Positions 1-5,546 of a stretch of DNA of 7,662 nt are shown here, one piece after another (the first letter of the stretch is position 1; the number at the start of each line of letters is the position of its first letter). Origin of the DNA: Actinotignum schaalii (lineage in GTDB: Bacteria > Actinomycetota > Actinomycetes > Actinomycetales > Actinomycetaceae); the NCBI GenBank assembly GCA_946222725.1, contig CAMIHT010000075.1:1-7662 (forward strand). Direction: 5' to 3'. The position numbers and the translations under genes are program-made. The notes beneath the pieces were generated by a model. It had not been told where the DNA came from and did no database searches. It worked only from the letters and a program-made list of their open reading frames with translations.

Positions 1-1289
1 GCCCGGTGGTTATCGCTGTCACGTCCGATGCCGCGGCCGTCAAAGTCCCGGCCATGAAAGATATCCTCGACGCTGCCAAAAAGCCCGCCCAACTTCTTAC
101 CGCCGCCGACCTCGGCGATATGGAAGGGCGCACCCTTGACCCCATCGCGCGCGCGGTTCCGCCCGTCCAACCTCGCCTCCACCAAATCCTCGACGGCCCC
201 GGCGCCGTGAGCGAACTCGTGGGAATTTTGGATCGGCGCGGCCTGCTCCCCACCGCCGGTTCCACGGGTATTTCTGGCGACGACGCCGCCCCTCACGCTT
301 CCGGCACTCCCGCGGCAGAAGCATCTTCGACTACCGGCGCCGCCCCGGAGCACGCGGTATGGGTGATCACGGCCGGTGCCACTATTTCGCCTTTCCTTCC
401 GGCCCTGCGCCGCTTCGATGCAGTTCATGTGATTGCCCTTGTCCCCGAAGGCGAAACGGCTCCGGAAAGTGGGCAACTGCCCGGCTTCCCGGATGCGACC
501 AGCGTGCAGGTTATTACGCACCCCAGTGACGTGCCGCCCGAGGCCCTGAGCGCGGTGCTCACCGAGCTTGTGGATGCCCAGCCCGGGGATATTGTGCTGG
601 TTCCTAATGAACCGAGTGAACGCGCGCTGGGTGGGGAAATCGCCGGCCGGCGCGGCTGGCCCATCCTCACCGATGTGCGTGAAGTTAGTGCCGAGCACGT
701 GGTTAGCGGGCGTTTCGGTGCTATCTCCTTGGAAACCTACGCGCGCGCGGGAGTGACCTTCGTGGGCGTTATCGGTTCGCTTCCCGGTACGGCTGCTTGT
801 GCTGGAGCTGACAGCACCCCGGTATCTGAGGTGGTGGCTCCGGCCGGCGCGATAGCGCCGGCGCGGATCACGGCAGCCGAATCGGAAGACGTGTCCGAGC
901 GGCGCTTGGCCACCGCCACCCGGGTGGTAGGTGCCGGCCGCGGTTTTGCCGCCAAGGAGGACCTGCGGCTCTTCCATGAACTCGCCGAAGTGCTTGATGC
1001 CGCGGAAGGGGCAACCCGCCCGCTGGCCGAAGGTGATGCTTGGCTCCCGCGTGATTCCTACGTGGGGCTTTCGGGCACGGTTATCGCCCCGGATTTGTAT
1101 ATCGCCATCGGTATTTCTGGCCAACCGCATCACACCGCGGGAGTCACGGATTCCGGTGTCATCGTGGTGATCAATAATGATCCCGAAGCGGAAATGTTCG
1201 AATTCTGCGATTACGGAATCGTCGGAGACCTCTACACGGTGCTTCCCGAGCTCATTACCCTCATTCGGAAGCGGGTCGCAACGGATTAG
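1..1289 (+). CDS. Electron transfer flavoprotein EtfB-EtfA fusion (C-terminal part, 5' truncated)
   Basis: The reading frame is open from the left edge (first full codon at base 3) and ends with TAG at 1287-1289. Residues are numbered from the GTG at 6. Residues 1-40 resemble the EtfB C-terminus, including PAMKDILDAAKKP; residues 60-81 look like an EtfB tail (ILDGP...LVGILDRRGLL). A Gly/Ala/Ser/Thr/Asp-rich linker (about 82-115) leads without a stop into an EtfA-like subunit: N-terminal domain from about 117 (VWVITAG), FAD domain from about 305 with VVGAGRGF (307-314), PDLYIAIGISG (362-372) and INNDPEAEMFEFCDYGIVGDL-type FAD loop (389-409). ETFs normally are two-subunit cytoplasmic carriers that take electrons from dehydrogenases through FAD. 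Joining both subunits in one chain is unusual. The family motif VGQTG reads VGLSG here (353-357), so the flavin site is diverged. The GTG at 6 lies inside the EtfB part and is unlikely to be the real start. Family call strong; the partner dehydrogenase is unknown. Confidence 0.85.
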   Translation, partial: PVVIAVTSDAAAVKVPAMKDILDAAKKPAQLLTAADLGDMEGRTLDPIARAVPPVQPRLHQILDGPGAVSELVGILDRRGLLPTAGSTGISGDDAAPHASGTPAAEASSTTGAAPEHAVWVITAGATISPFLPALRRFDAVHVIALVPEGETAPESGQLPGFPDATSVQVITHPSDVPPEALSAVLTELVDAQPGDIVLVPNEPSERALGGEIAGRRGWPILTDVREVSAEHVVSGRFGAISLETYARAGVTFVGVIGSLPGTAACAGADSTPVSEVVAPAGAIAPARITAAESEDVSERRLATATRVVGAGRGFAAKEDLRLFHELAEVLDAAEGATRPLAEGDAWLPRDSYVGLSGTVIAPDLYIAIGISGQPHHTAGVTDSGVIVVINNDPEAEMFEFCDYGIVGDLYTVLPELITLIRKRVATD

Positions 1290-1316
1290 AAGTCATCCAC
1301 AGGATCGCCAAACGCT

Positions 1317-1349
1317 ACCTCTATCCACAGGGTTGCATAGAGGTCTTTT
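1317..1349 (+). terminator. Rho-independent terminator after the ETF fusion gene
   Basis: A perfect 8-bp stem, ACCTCTAT (1317-1324) with ATAGAGGT (1337-1344), encloses a 12-nt loop and is followed by CTTTT (1345-1349). It begins 27 bp after the ETF stop codon. The T-tract is short and the stem AT-containing, so termination may be partial. Confidence 0.6.
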
Positions 1350-1374
1350 GTGCGCCTCCACGCCATGCGAGAAT
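1348..1374 (+). promoter_or_regulatory. Candidate promoter of the small two-gene operon
   Basis: An extended -10 element, TGC followed by GAGAAT (1366-1374), lies 26 bp before the ATG at 1401. A possible -35, TTGTGC (1348-1353), is 15 bp upstream of the -10, slightly short spacing. It overlaps the T-tract of the preceding terminator, so the pair probably starts its own transcript. Seen by consensus matching only. Confidence 0.4.
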
Positions 1375-1400
1375 GGCGGTAAAGAACGGAGGTTGCAACT

Positions 1401-1610
1401 ATGGGAATTACGTACGGGCGAACCTACACCTCTCTTGAACAGGTTCTGGAGAGGAAAGAAGAGATCCTGCGTGAGGTCAGGATGACCCGGGAAGAATTCG
1501 ACCGGCGCGCTGATGATTACCAGCTCGGACCGGAGGAAAGGGAACTCTATTGGGAAATGGAGCGCCTGGATTATTACGAAAGGGTGGCTCGCTATGGCCG
1601 AGAACCGTGA
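1401..1610 (+). CDS. Uncharacterised 69-aa charged helical protein, first gene of an overlapping pair
   Basis: ATG at 1401 has a strong ribosome binding site, GGAGG at 1388-1392, 8 nt upstream; stop TGA at 1608-1610. The 69 residues are dominated by Glu, Arg and Tyr and look mostly alpha-helical: a stretch SLEQVLERKEEILREV (11-26), then MTREEFDRRADDYQLG (28-43), then PEERELYWEMERLDYYE (44-60). No signal peptide, membrane segment or cysteine is seen. The 3' end overlaps the next gene by 17 bp in another frame, which implies translational coupling. Small size, acidic-helical character and first position are what one expects of an antitoxin beside a larger toxin, but this is inference from arrangement; I do not recognise a named family. 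Confidence 0.75.
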   Translation: MGITYGRTYTSLEQVLERKEEILREVRMTREEFDRRADDYQLGPEERELYWEMERLDYYERVARYGREP

Positions 1611-2253
1611 TAATCCACGTGGGGGCCTAGAGTTCCAAACCGAAATGTTCGCTAATTATCTGGTTGGCTTAGGCCGTCTCTTGGATGAGACGGCATCGGT
1701 GAATATTGAAACGGATACAATTGGGCGTGAACCTGGCATGAATATCACCGGGCTCATCTCCTTCCCCCACACTCTGGTAGTCCGCTTCGATTACGTGGTT
1801 TTCCTTGATCCAGAGACAGGTTTACTCACGGTCGACAATTCGACGTTCTCGGTCATCCGAGGAGCAAAAAGCAGTGAGCCGCTGGTGCGGTGGGATTATA
1901 TTCGCTCACCACGCTCAAGTATTCCGTGCGCGCATGTTCAGGTGCATGCCCATCGTGACGAGTGGACACATGCCTTGGTCTTGGGCGGTAGTCATTCCCG
2001 CCGGTCGCGCCGGCGCATCAAGAATGAGGCTCGTACTCCTCGAATTGCTGATGTTCATTTCCCGGTGGGTGGGCGTAGGTTCCGGCCCTGCATTGAAGAA
2101 GTCTTGCTTTTCGTTATTGACGAATTCGGGGTGGCGTGCGCACCACAGGCACGCGAAGCACTCCACCAAGGCATACGGGAATGGGAAAATATCCAGCTGC
2201 GGGCCGCGGTGCGTCATAATCGCGCCAGTGCACTCGAAATCCTCGAGTCGTGA
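1594..2253 (+). CDS. Uncharacterised 219-aa protein, partner of the 69-aa gene (possible toxin-like module)
   Basis: The frame is open from further upstream, but ATG at 1594 is preferred: it has GAAAGGG at 1578-1584 nine nt upstream and starts 17 bp before the previous stop, the usual geometry for coupled genes. The upstream ATG at 1513 would overlap 98 bp of the first gene and has no clear ribosome binding site. The 219-residue product is soluble, with no signal peptide or clear membrane segment. Visible landmarks: VVRFDYVVFLDPETGLL (62-78), LVRWDY (97-102), a histidine cluster HVQVHAHRDEW (114-124), a basic patch SRRSRRRIK (135-143), and HFPVGGRRFRPCIEEVLLFVIDEFG (155-179). The RWDY...H.H layout faintly recalls DUF6516/TumE-type toxins, but that resemblance is weak and unproven. 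Hand-counted GC over 1621-1860 is about 51%, against about 60% in guaA, suggesting a different origin. Function not assigned. Confidence 0.75.
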   Translation: MAENRDNPRGGLEFQTEMFANYLVGLGRLLDETASVNIETDTIGREPGMNITGLISFPHTLVVRFDYVVFLDPETGLLTVDNSTFSVIRGAKSSEPLVRWDYIRSPRSSIPCAHVQVHAHRDEWTHALVLGGSHSRRSRRRIKNEARTPRIADVHFPVGGRRFRPCIEEVLLFVIDEFGVACAPQAREALHQGIREWENIQLRAAVRHNRASALEILES

Positions 2254-2380
2254 ACGTCACCTCTGGAAGCGGGGAGTGGCCCCGGCCCTGAAAAACCAAT
2301 AGCGAGTTAGTAGTCCCGGTCTTGAAAATAGGTGCCAGCCTCGGTTAGCAATTCCTCCTCAATCACCACACAGCCCAATA
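2254..2380. other. Intergenic stretch between convergent genes
   Basis: This is non-coding sequence after the 219-aa gene. The only structure seen is a 5-bp hairpin, CGGGG/CCCCG with a 5-nt loop at 2270-2284, which lacks a T-tract and so is a weak terminator candidate for the plus-strand pair. Confidence 0.4.
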
Positions 2381-2415
2381 AGTGGGGGAGTAACCGGAAC
2401 GGTTACTCCCCCACT
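2381..2415 (-). terminator. Strong hairpin terminator of pta-ackA, possibly bidirectional
   Basis: AGTGGGGGAGTAACC (2381-2395) and GGTTACTCCCCCACT (2401-2415) form a perfect 15-bp stem around a 5-nt loop. It lies 33 bp downstream of the ackA stop and between two convergent genes, so it probably ends the minus-strand operon and may also stop plus-strand transcription. Neither side has a proper T-run (minus side reads TATTGG), so it may work partly by blocking read-through or protecting 3' ends. Confidence 0.75.
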
Positions 2416-2448
2416 GCGTCGTCGTACCCGAAAATAACGGGCGCGTGT

Positions 2449-3624
2449 TTAGACGAGCGTCATAGCCTGCTGGGCGATGGCCAGCTCCTCATTGGTGGGA
2501 ACCACGAGCACATGCACCGTGGAATCCTCCGTGGAGATCTCCCGCGCGTTCTTCGAGCGCGTGGCGTTCTTTTCGGCATCGTACTTGACACCGAAGGGAG
2601 CCAGGCGGTCAAGGACTTCCTTGCGGATAATATCGTCATTCTCACCCACACCGGCGGTGAAGGTCAGGGCATCCAAGCCGCCAAGAATCGCGGTGTAGGA
2701 GCCGATGTACTTGACGATGCGATGAACGTAAATATCCACCGCTTCCTTCGCGTTCTCATCGCCCTTCTCCACCATGGCGTGCACGTCACGCAGATCGGAA
2801 GAGCCGGTCAACCCGGCCATACCGGACTGGCGGTTGAAAAGCTTATCGATCTCATCGATGGACATCTTCGCCTCGCGAGCCAGGTGGAAGACGGCGGCCG
2901 GATCAATATCACCGGTGCGCCCACCCATGACGAGACCCTCCAGCGGGGTCAAGCCCATCGACGTTTCCACCGCGCGACCCGAATCCACCGCGGAAACCGA
3001 AGCACCGTTACCGATATGCAGCACGATCTGCTTGAGATCATCGCGGCCGAGGAACTTTGCTACCTCACCGGACACATACTGGTGCGAAGTGCCGTGAGCG
3101 CCGTAGCGGCGGATCTCATACTTATCGGCAATCTCACGGTTGAGGCCGTAACGCGCGGCCTCTTCCGGCAGGCTCTGGAAGAAGGCGGTATCGAAAACCG
3201 CCACGTGCGGGACGTTCGGGAGCAGGCGCTGCGCCACCTTGATGCCCTCCAGGGCCGGCGGGTTGTGCAGCGGACCGAGCGGCTGGAGCTCTTCGATCTT
3301 CTGGCGTACCGCATCGGTGATGAGGGCCGGGCCATCGAAATACTTCCCGCCCTGGACCACGCGGTGCCCGACGGCGCGAATGGAGCCATCATGCAGGGAC
3401 GGGCCGGCGGCGTCGAAGAATTCGAGCACCTTCTCCATACCGACTTCGTGGTTGGGAATGGGGCCTTCCCATTCGCGCACGTCCTCGCCGTGTTCGTGCT
3501 TGACGTGGCCAGAGGGCAGGCCGATCTGCTCCACCAGGCCGGAGGCGAGTTCCTCACCCGATTCGGGGTCCACGACCTTGTACTTGATCGAGGAGGAGCC
3601 GGAATTAATTACGAGAACGGACAA
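2449..3624 (-). CDS. ackA: Acetate kinase
   Basis: AckA (EC 2.7.2.1) transfers the phosphoryl group between acetyl phosphate and ADP, giving acetate and ATP in the cytoplasm; it is the ATP-yielding last step of acetate fermentation. The 391-aa product matches the usual family length. Landmarks: N-terminal signature VINSGSSSIK (5-14), GHRVV with Arg88, FDTAF with Asp145, GAHGTSH with His177, phosphate loop HIGNGAS (203-209), GGRTGDIDP with Arg236, and TNEE (377-380) near the C-terminus. These match the substrate, catalytic and nucleotide positions known for acetate kinases. The start is TTG at 3624-3622, supported by AAGGAG six nt upstream and by the N-terminal MSVLVINSGSSS; no other start fits. 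It is the second gene of the pta-ackA operon, 70 bp after pta, and a strong terminator follows it. Function near certain. Confidence 0.97.
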   Translation of the reverse strand: MSVLVINSGSSSIKYKVVDPESGEELASGLVEQIGLPSGHVKHEHGEDVREWEGPIPNHEVGMEKVLEFFDAAGPSLHDGSIRAVGHRVVQGGKYFDGPALITDAVRQKIEELQPLGPLHNPPALEGIKVAQRLLPNVPHVAVFDTAFFQSLPEEAARYGLNREIADKYEIRRYGAHGTSHQYVSGEVAKFLGRDDLKQIVLHIGNGASVSAVDSGRAVETSMGLTPLEGLVMGGRTGDIDPAAVFHLAREAKMSIDEIDKLFNRQSGMAGLTGSSDLRDVHAMVEKGDENAKEAVDIYVHRIVKYIGSYTAILGGLDALTFTAGVGENDDIIRKEVLDRLAPFGVKYDAEKNATRSKNAREISTEDSTVHVLVVPTNEELAIAQQAMTLV

Positions 3625-3630
3625 AATGAT

Positions 3631-3636
3631 CTCCTT
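3631..3636 (-). promoter_or_regulatory. Ribosome binding site fixing the TTG start of ackA
   Basis: AAGGAG on the minus strand lies 6 nt before the TTG codon at 3624-3622. It decides the start, since no ATG or GTG is available at the conserved N-terminus. Confidence 0.85.
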
Positions 3637-3648
3637 GTGTCTGTGACC

Positions 3649-3664
3649 GGGTGGACGCCCACCC
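3649..3664 (-). repeat. Intercistronic hairpin between pta and ackA
   Basis: GGGTGG (3649-3654) and CCACCC (3659-3664) give a perfect 6-bp GC-rich stem with a 4-nt loop inside the 70-bp gap. No T-run follows in the minus direction, so it is more likely an mRNA stability or processing element than a terminator. It ends 12 nt before the ackA ribosome binding site. Confidence 0.5.
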
Positions 3665-3694
3665 CTATAACTTCAGTGTAATGCTGGATACAGC

Positions 3695-5323
3695 TTATTC
3701 CTGCGCCTGGATCGCGGTAATCGCCACGGTATTGACGATATCCTCCACGAGCGCGCCGCGGGAAAGGTCATTGACCGGCTTATTCAGGCCCTGGAGCACC
3801 GGGCCTACGGCCACCGCGCCCGAAGAACGCTGCACGGCCTTGTAGCCGATATTGCCGGCATTCAGATTCGGGAAAACAAAGACCGTGGCGCGGCCGGCTA
3901 CCGGGGAATTCGGCAGCTTCTTCTTCGCGGCCGCGGCATCCACCGAAGCGTCGTACTGGAGCGGTCCGTCAATAAGCACACCCTCAGGGGCGAGACTCTT
4001 CGCGATCTCCGTGGCTTCCCGAACCGCATCCACATCCGGTCCCTTCCCGGAGGTACCCGAGGAGTAGGAGAGCATGGCCACGCGCGGCTCAATACCGAAT
4101 TGCTGGGCGGTGCGGGCCGAATCGATGGCGATGCCGGCCAGCTCTTCCGGGGTGGGATTGGTATTGACCGCGCAATCGGCGTACACGTAGACGCGATCAT
4201 CCATGAGCATGAGGAAAGCACCGGAGACCGTCTTCGTGCCGGGCTTCATCTTGATGGTTTGGAAGGAGGGAACAATGGTATTCGCGGTGGTGTGATTCGC
4301 TCCCGAAACCATGCCATCGGCATCACCCATGTAAACCATCATGGTGCCGTAGTAGGAAGGATCCTTCATCTTCTCTACGGCCTGATCGTAGGTCACGCCC
4401 TTCTTGGCACGCAGCTCGGCGAACTTCTCCGCGTAGCGGCGCACCCGCTCCGGATCGCCCAGGGAAATAATTTCCGCACCGGATACATCCACCCCGAGCT
4501 CAGCTGCGCGGGCGAGGACCTCATCCTTTTCTCCGACCAGCGTAATATCCGCGATATCGCGAGCCAGGATCTGGGCTGTGGCCAGCAAAATGCGGTCATC
4601 TTCGGCTTCGGGCATCACAATGCGCTTCTTCGCCTTGCGGGCCCGGGCCGCCAGAGAGGCCTGGAAGGATAGCGGGGTAATAACCGAGGATTCCTCTTCC
4701 ATCGCGGCAATGAGAATGGCCCGGTCTGCATCGGTAAAGGAACGCGCCTCACCATCGGGGAGGTAAATAGTAGGAATGCCCAGGTCACGCATGGTAGTCG
4801 GAACGGAGTCATCGGCATCGACAACAATAAGGGCACTCAGGGTGCCGTACCGATCCGCGATTTCCTTCGCGGAAAGCTGGGCAACAACCTCCACCTGCGC
4901 GGCACTGCGCTGAGCCGCAGAAACGGCAACGATGCCGGTGGTTCCCAGGTTGGCGATGGTGCGGCCGGTACGCGAAAGCATCCCGGGATTGATGGGATCC
5001 CCGTCCAGAATGCCGAGAATGAGCACCGCATCAAAGTTCTGGGCGTAATCGGTGTAGCGATTCACCAGCTGGGTCATGGCCTCTTCTTCGTCAGCCACGT
5101 AAGCCTGCCGGCTCGAACCCCAGGCGATATCGCGATCCTCGCCGCGGCCAACCTGGTCGAGCAGCTGAAGGAAGGCGGAGTCATTTTCGATATTTCCGTT
5201 GGTGAACGCCCGGAACACCCCGACGTTCTTGTAAGTGGAGGTGAGTACATCAACGTAGGCGCTGGCCACCGCCTGGGTGCCCGCATTGCCTTCTACCGCG
5301 GTGAAATATACGCTGTAGGTCAC
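3695..5323 (-). CDS. pta: Phosphate acetyltransferase
   Basis: Pta (EC 2.3.1.8) exchanges CoA for phosphate on acetyl-CoA to give acetyl phosphate, the substrate of the adjacent AckA. The chosen GTG at 5323-5321 has GGAAGGA seven nt upstream and gives 542 aa; an in-frame ATG at 5392 adds 23 residues but lacks a ribosome binding site. Two regions are visible. Residues 1 to about 210 are a BioD/AAA-type N-terminal regulatory domain (TYSVYFTAVEGNAGTQAVA at its start, ANLGTTGIVAVSA at 125-136). Residues about 215-540 are the catalytic PTA domain: RIVMPEAEDDRIL (234-246), YYGTMMVYMGDADGMVSGA (324-342), MLSYSSGTSGKGPDVDAV (417-434), DGPLQYDAS (452-460), VFPNLNAGNIGYK (483-495). The length is intermediate, below the roughly 700 aa of long E. 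coli-type Pta, apparently lacking the middle DRTGG domain. The N-terminal P-loop is degenerate: Lys is replaced in EGNAGTQ. Confidence 0.96.
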   Translation of the reverse strand: MTYSVYFTAVEGNAGTQAVASAYVDVLTSTYKNVGVFRAFTNGNIENDSAFLQLLDQVGRGEDRDIAWGSSRQAYVADEEEAMTQLVNRYTDYAQNFDAVLILGILDGDPINPGMLSRTGRTIANLGTTGIVAVSAAQRSAAQVEVVAQLSAKEIADRYGTLSALIVVDADDSVPTTMRDLGIPTIYLPDGEARSFTDADRAILIAAMEEESSVITPLSFQASLAARARKAKKRIVMPEAEDDRILLATAQILARDIADITLVGEKDEVLARAAELGVDVSGAEIISLGDPERVRRYAEKFAELRAKKGVTYDQAVEKMKDPSYYGTMMVYMGDADGMVSGANHTTANTIVPSFQTIKMKPGTKTVSGAFLMLMDDRVYVYADCAVNTNPTPEELAGIAIDSARTAQQFGIEPRVAMLSYSSGTSGKGPDVDAVREATEIAKSLAPEGVLIDGPLQYDASVDAAAAKKKLPNSPVAGRATVFVFPNLNAGNIGYKAVQRSSGAVAVGPVLQGLNKPVNDLSRGALVEDIVNTVAITAIQAQE

Positions 5324-5330
5324 TTTCTTA

Positions 5331-5337
5331 TCCTTCC
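5331..5337 (-). promoter_or_regulatory. Ribosome binding site fixing the GTG start of pta
   Basis: GGAAGGA on the minus strand lies 7 nt before the GTG at 5323-5321. It favours this start over the upstream in-frame ATG codons at 5392 and 5389. Confidence 0.8.
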
Positions 5338-5355
5338 GGCCCGTGAGGACCCTTG

Positions 5356-5377
5356 AAAAAATAGGCGTATCCACGCC
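5356..5377 (-). terminator. Hairpin plus T-tract in the pta leader, attenuator-like
   Basis: Reading the minus strand, GGCGT (5377-5373), loop GGAT, ACGCC (5368-5364), then TATTTTTT (5363-5356) looks like a short intrinsic terminator 33 nt before the pta start codon. The stem is only 5 bp, so it could be a pause or partial terminator rather than a full stop. It may also simply be AT-rich promoter sequence. Confidence 0.35.
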
Positions 5378-5387
5378 GGGATATCCC
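5378..5387. repeat. 10-bp perfect palindrome in the pta upstream region
   Basis: GGGATATCCC reads the same on both strands and directly abuts the leader hairpin at 5356-5377. It may be a protein binding site; no regulator can be named. Confidence 0.3.
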
Positions 5388-5399
5388 ATCAAATAATCT

Positions 5400-5420
5400 C
5401 ACATCTTGCGGGCAGATGTG
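5400..5420. repeat. Inverted repeat, candidate operator between pta and guaA
   Basis: CACATCT (5400-5406) and AGATGTG (5414-5420) are perfect 7-bp inverted arms around a 7-nt spacer. The 21-bp dyad sits 76 bp upstream of the pta start, where a dimeric repressor or activator of the divergent genes could bind. I do not recognise the motif as a known regulator site. Confidence 0.45.
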
Positions 5421-5476
5421 CATGCCCAGCTCAGGTCCGCGCGGGCGGGTGAACGCCGTCGCTGCATTCCGGTGAC

Positions 5477-5495
5477 GAAGGTCCTAGAAACCTTC
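5477..5495. repeat. Inverted repeat in the guaA upstream region
   Basis: GAAGGT (5477-5482) and ACCTTC (5490-5495) form a perfect 6-bp dyad with a 7-nt spacer, about 50 bp upstream of guaA. It lacks a T-run, so it is not a terminator; it could be an operator. Confidence 0.3.
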
Positions 5496-5531
5496 CGGGT
5501 GGGGTCTGGCGCTCAGTAGGCGCCGGCGCGT

Positions 5532-5546
5532 TTTAATCATTAGAAT
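5532..5546 (+). promoter_or_regulatory. Two -10-like hexamers for leaderless guaA transcription
   Basis: TTTAAT (5532-5537) ends 7 nt before the ATG at 5545, and TAGAAT (5541-5546) ends 7 nt before the in-frame GTG at 5554. Seven nt is the spacing expected when the transcript begins at the start codon. No Shine-Dalgarno precedes either start and no good -35 is seen. Confidence 0.45.

Noticed and set aside
6..8. GTG at 6 as the start of the ETF gene
   Set aside because: The frame is open further left and the residues after it match the C-terminus of EtfB, so this is an internal valine.
1513..1593. Upstream ATG extension of the 219-aa gene
   Set aside because: The extra 27 residues lie over the coding frame of the 69-aa gene and there is no ribosome binding site, whereas ATG 1594 has one.
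2332..3681. 449-codon open frame on the plus strand opposite ackA
   Set aside because: It lies entirely antisense to a clear acetate kinase, and its translation shows no recognisable domain. Long antisense frames are a by-product of the codon bias of high-GC genes.
5324..5392. ATG codons at 5392 and 5389 as the pta start
   Set aside because: No ribosome binding site precedes them and the extension covers the leader hairpin and T-tract; GTG 5323 has a good ribosome binding site and the Pta N-terminus starts just after it.
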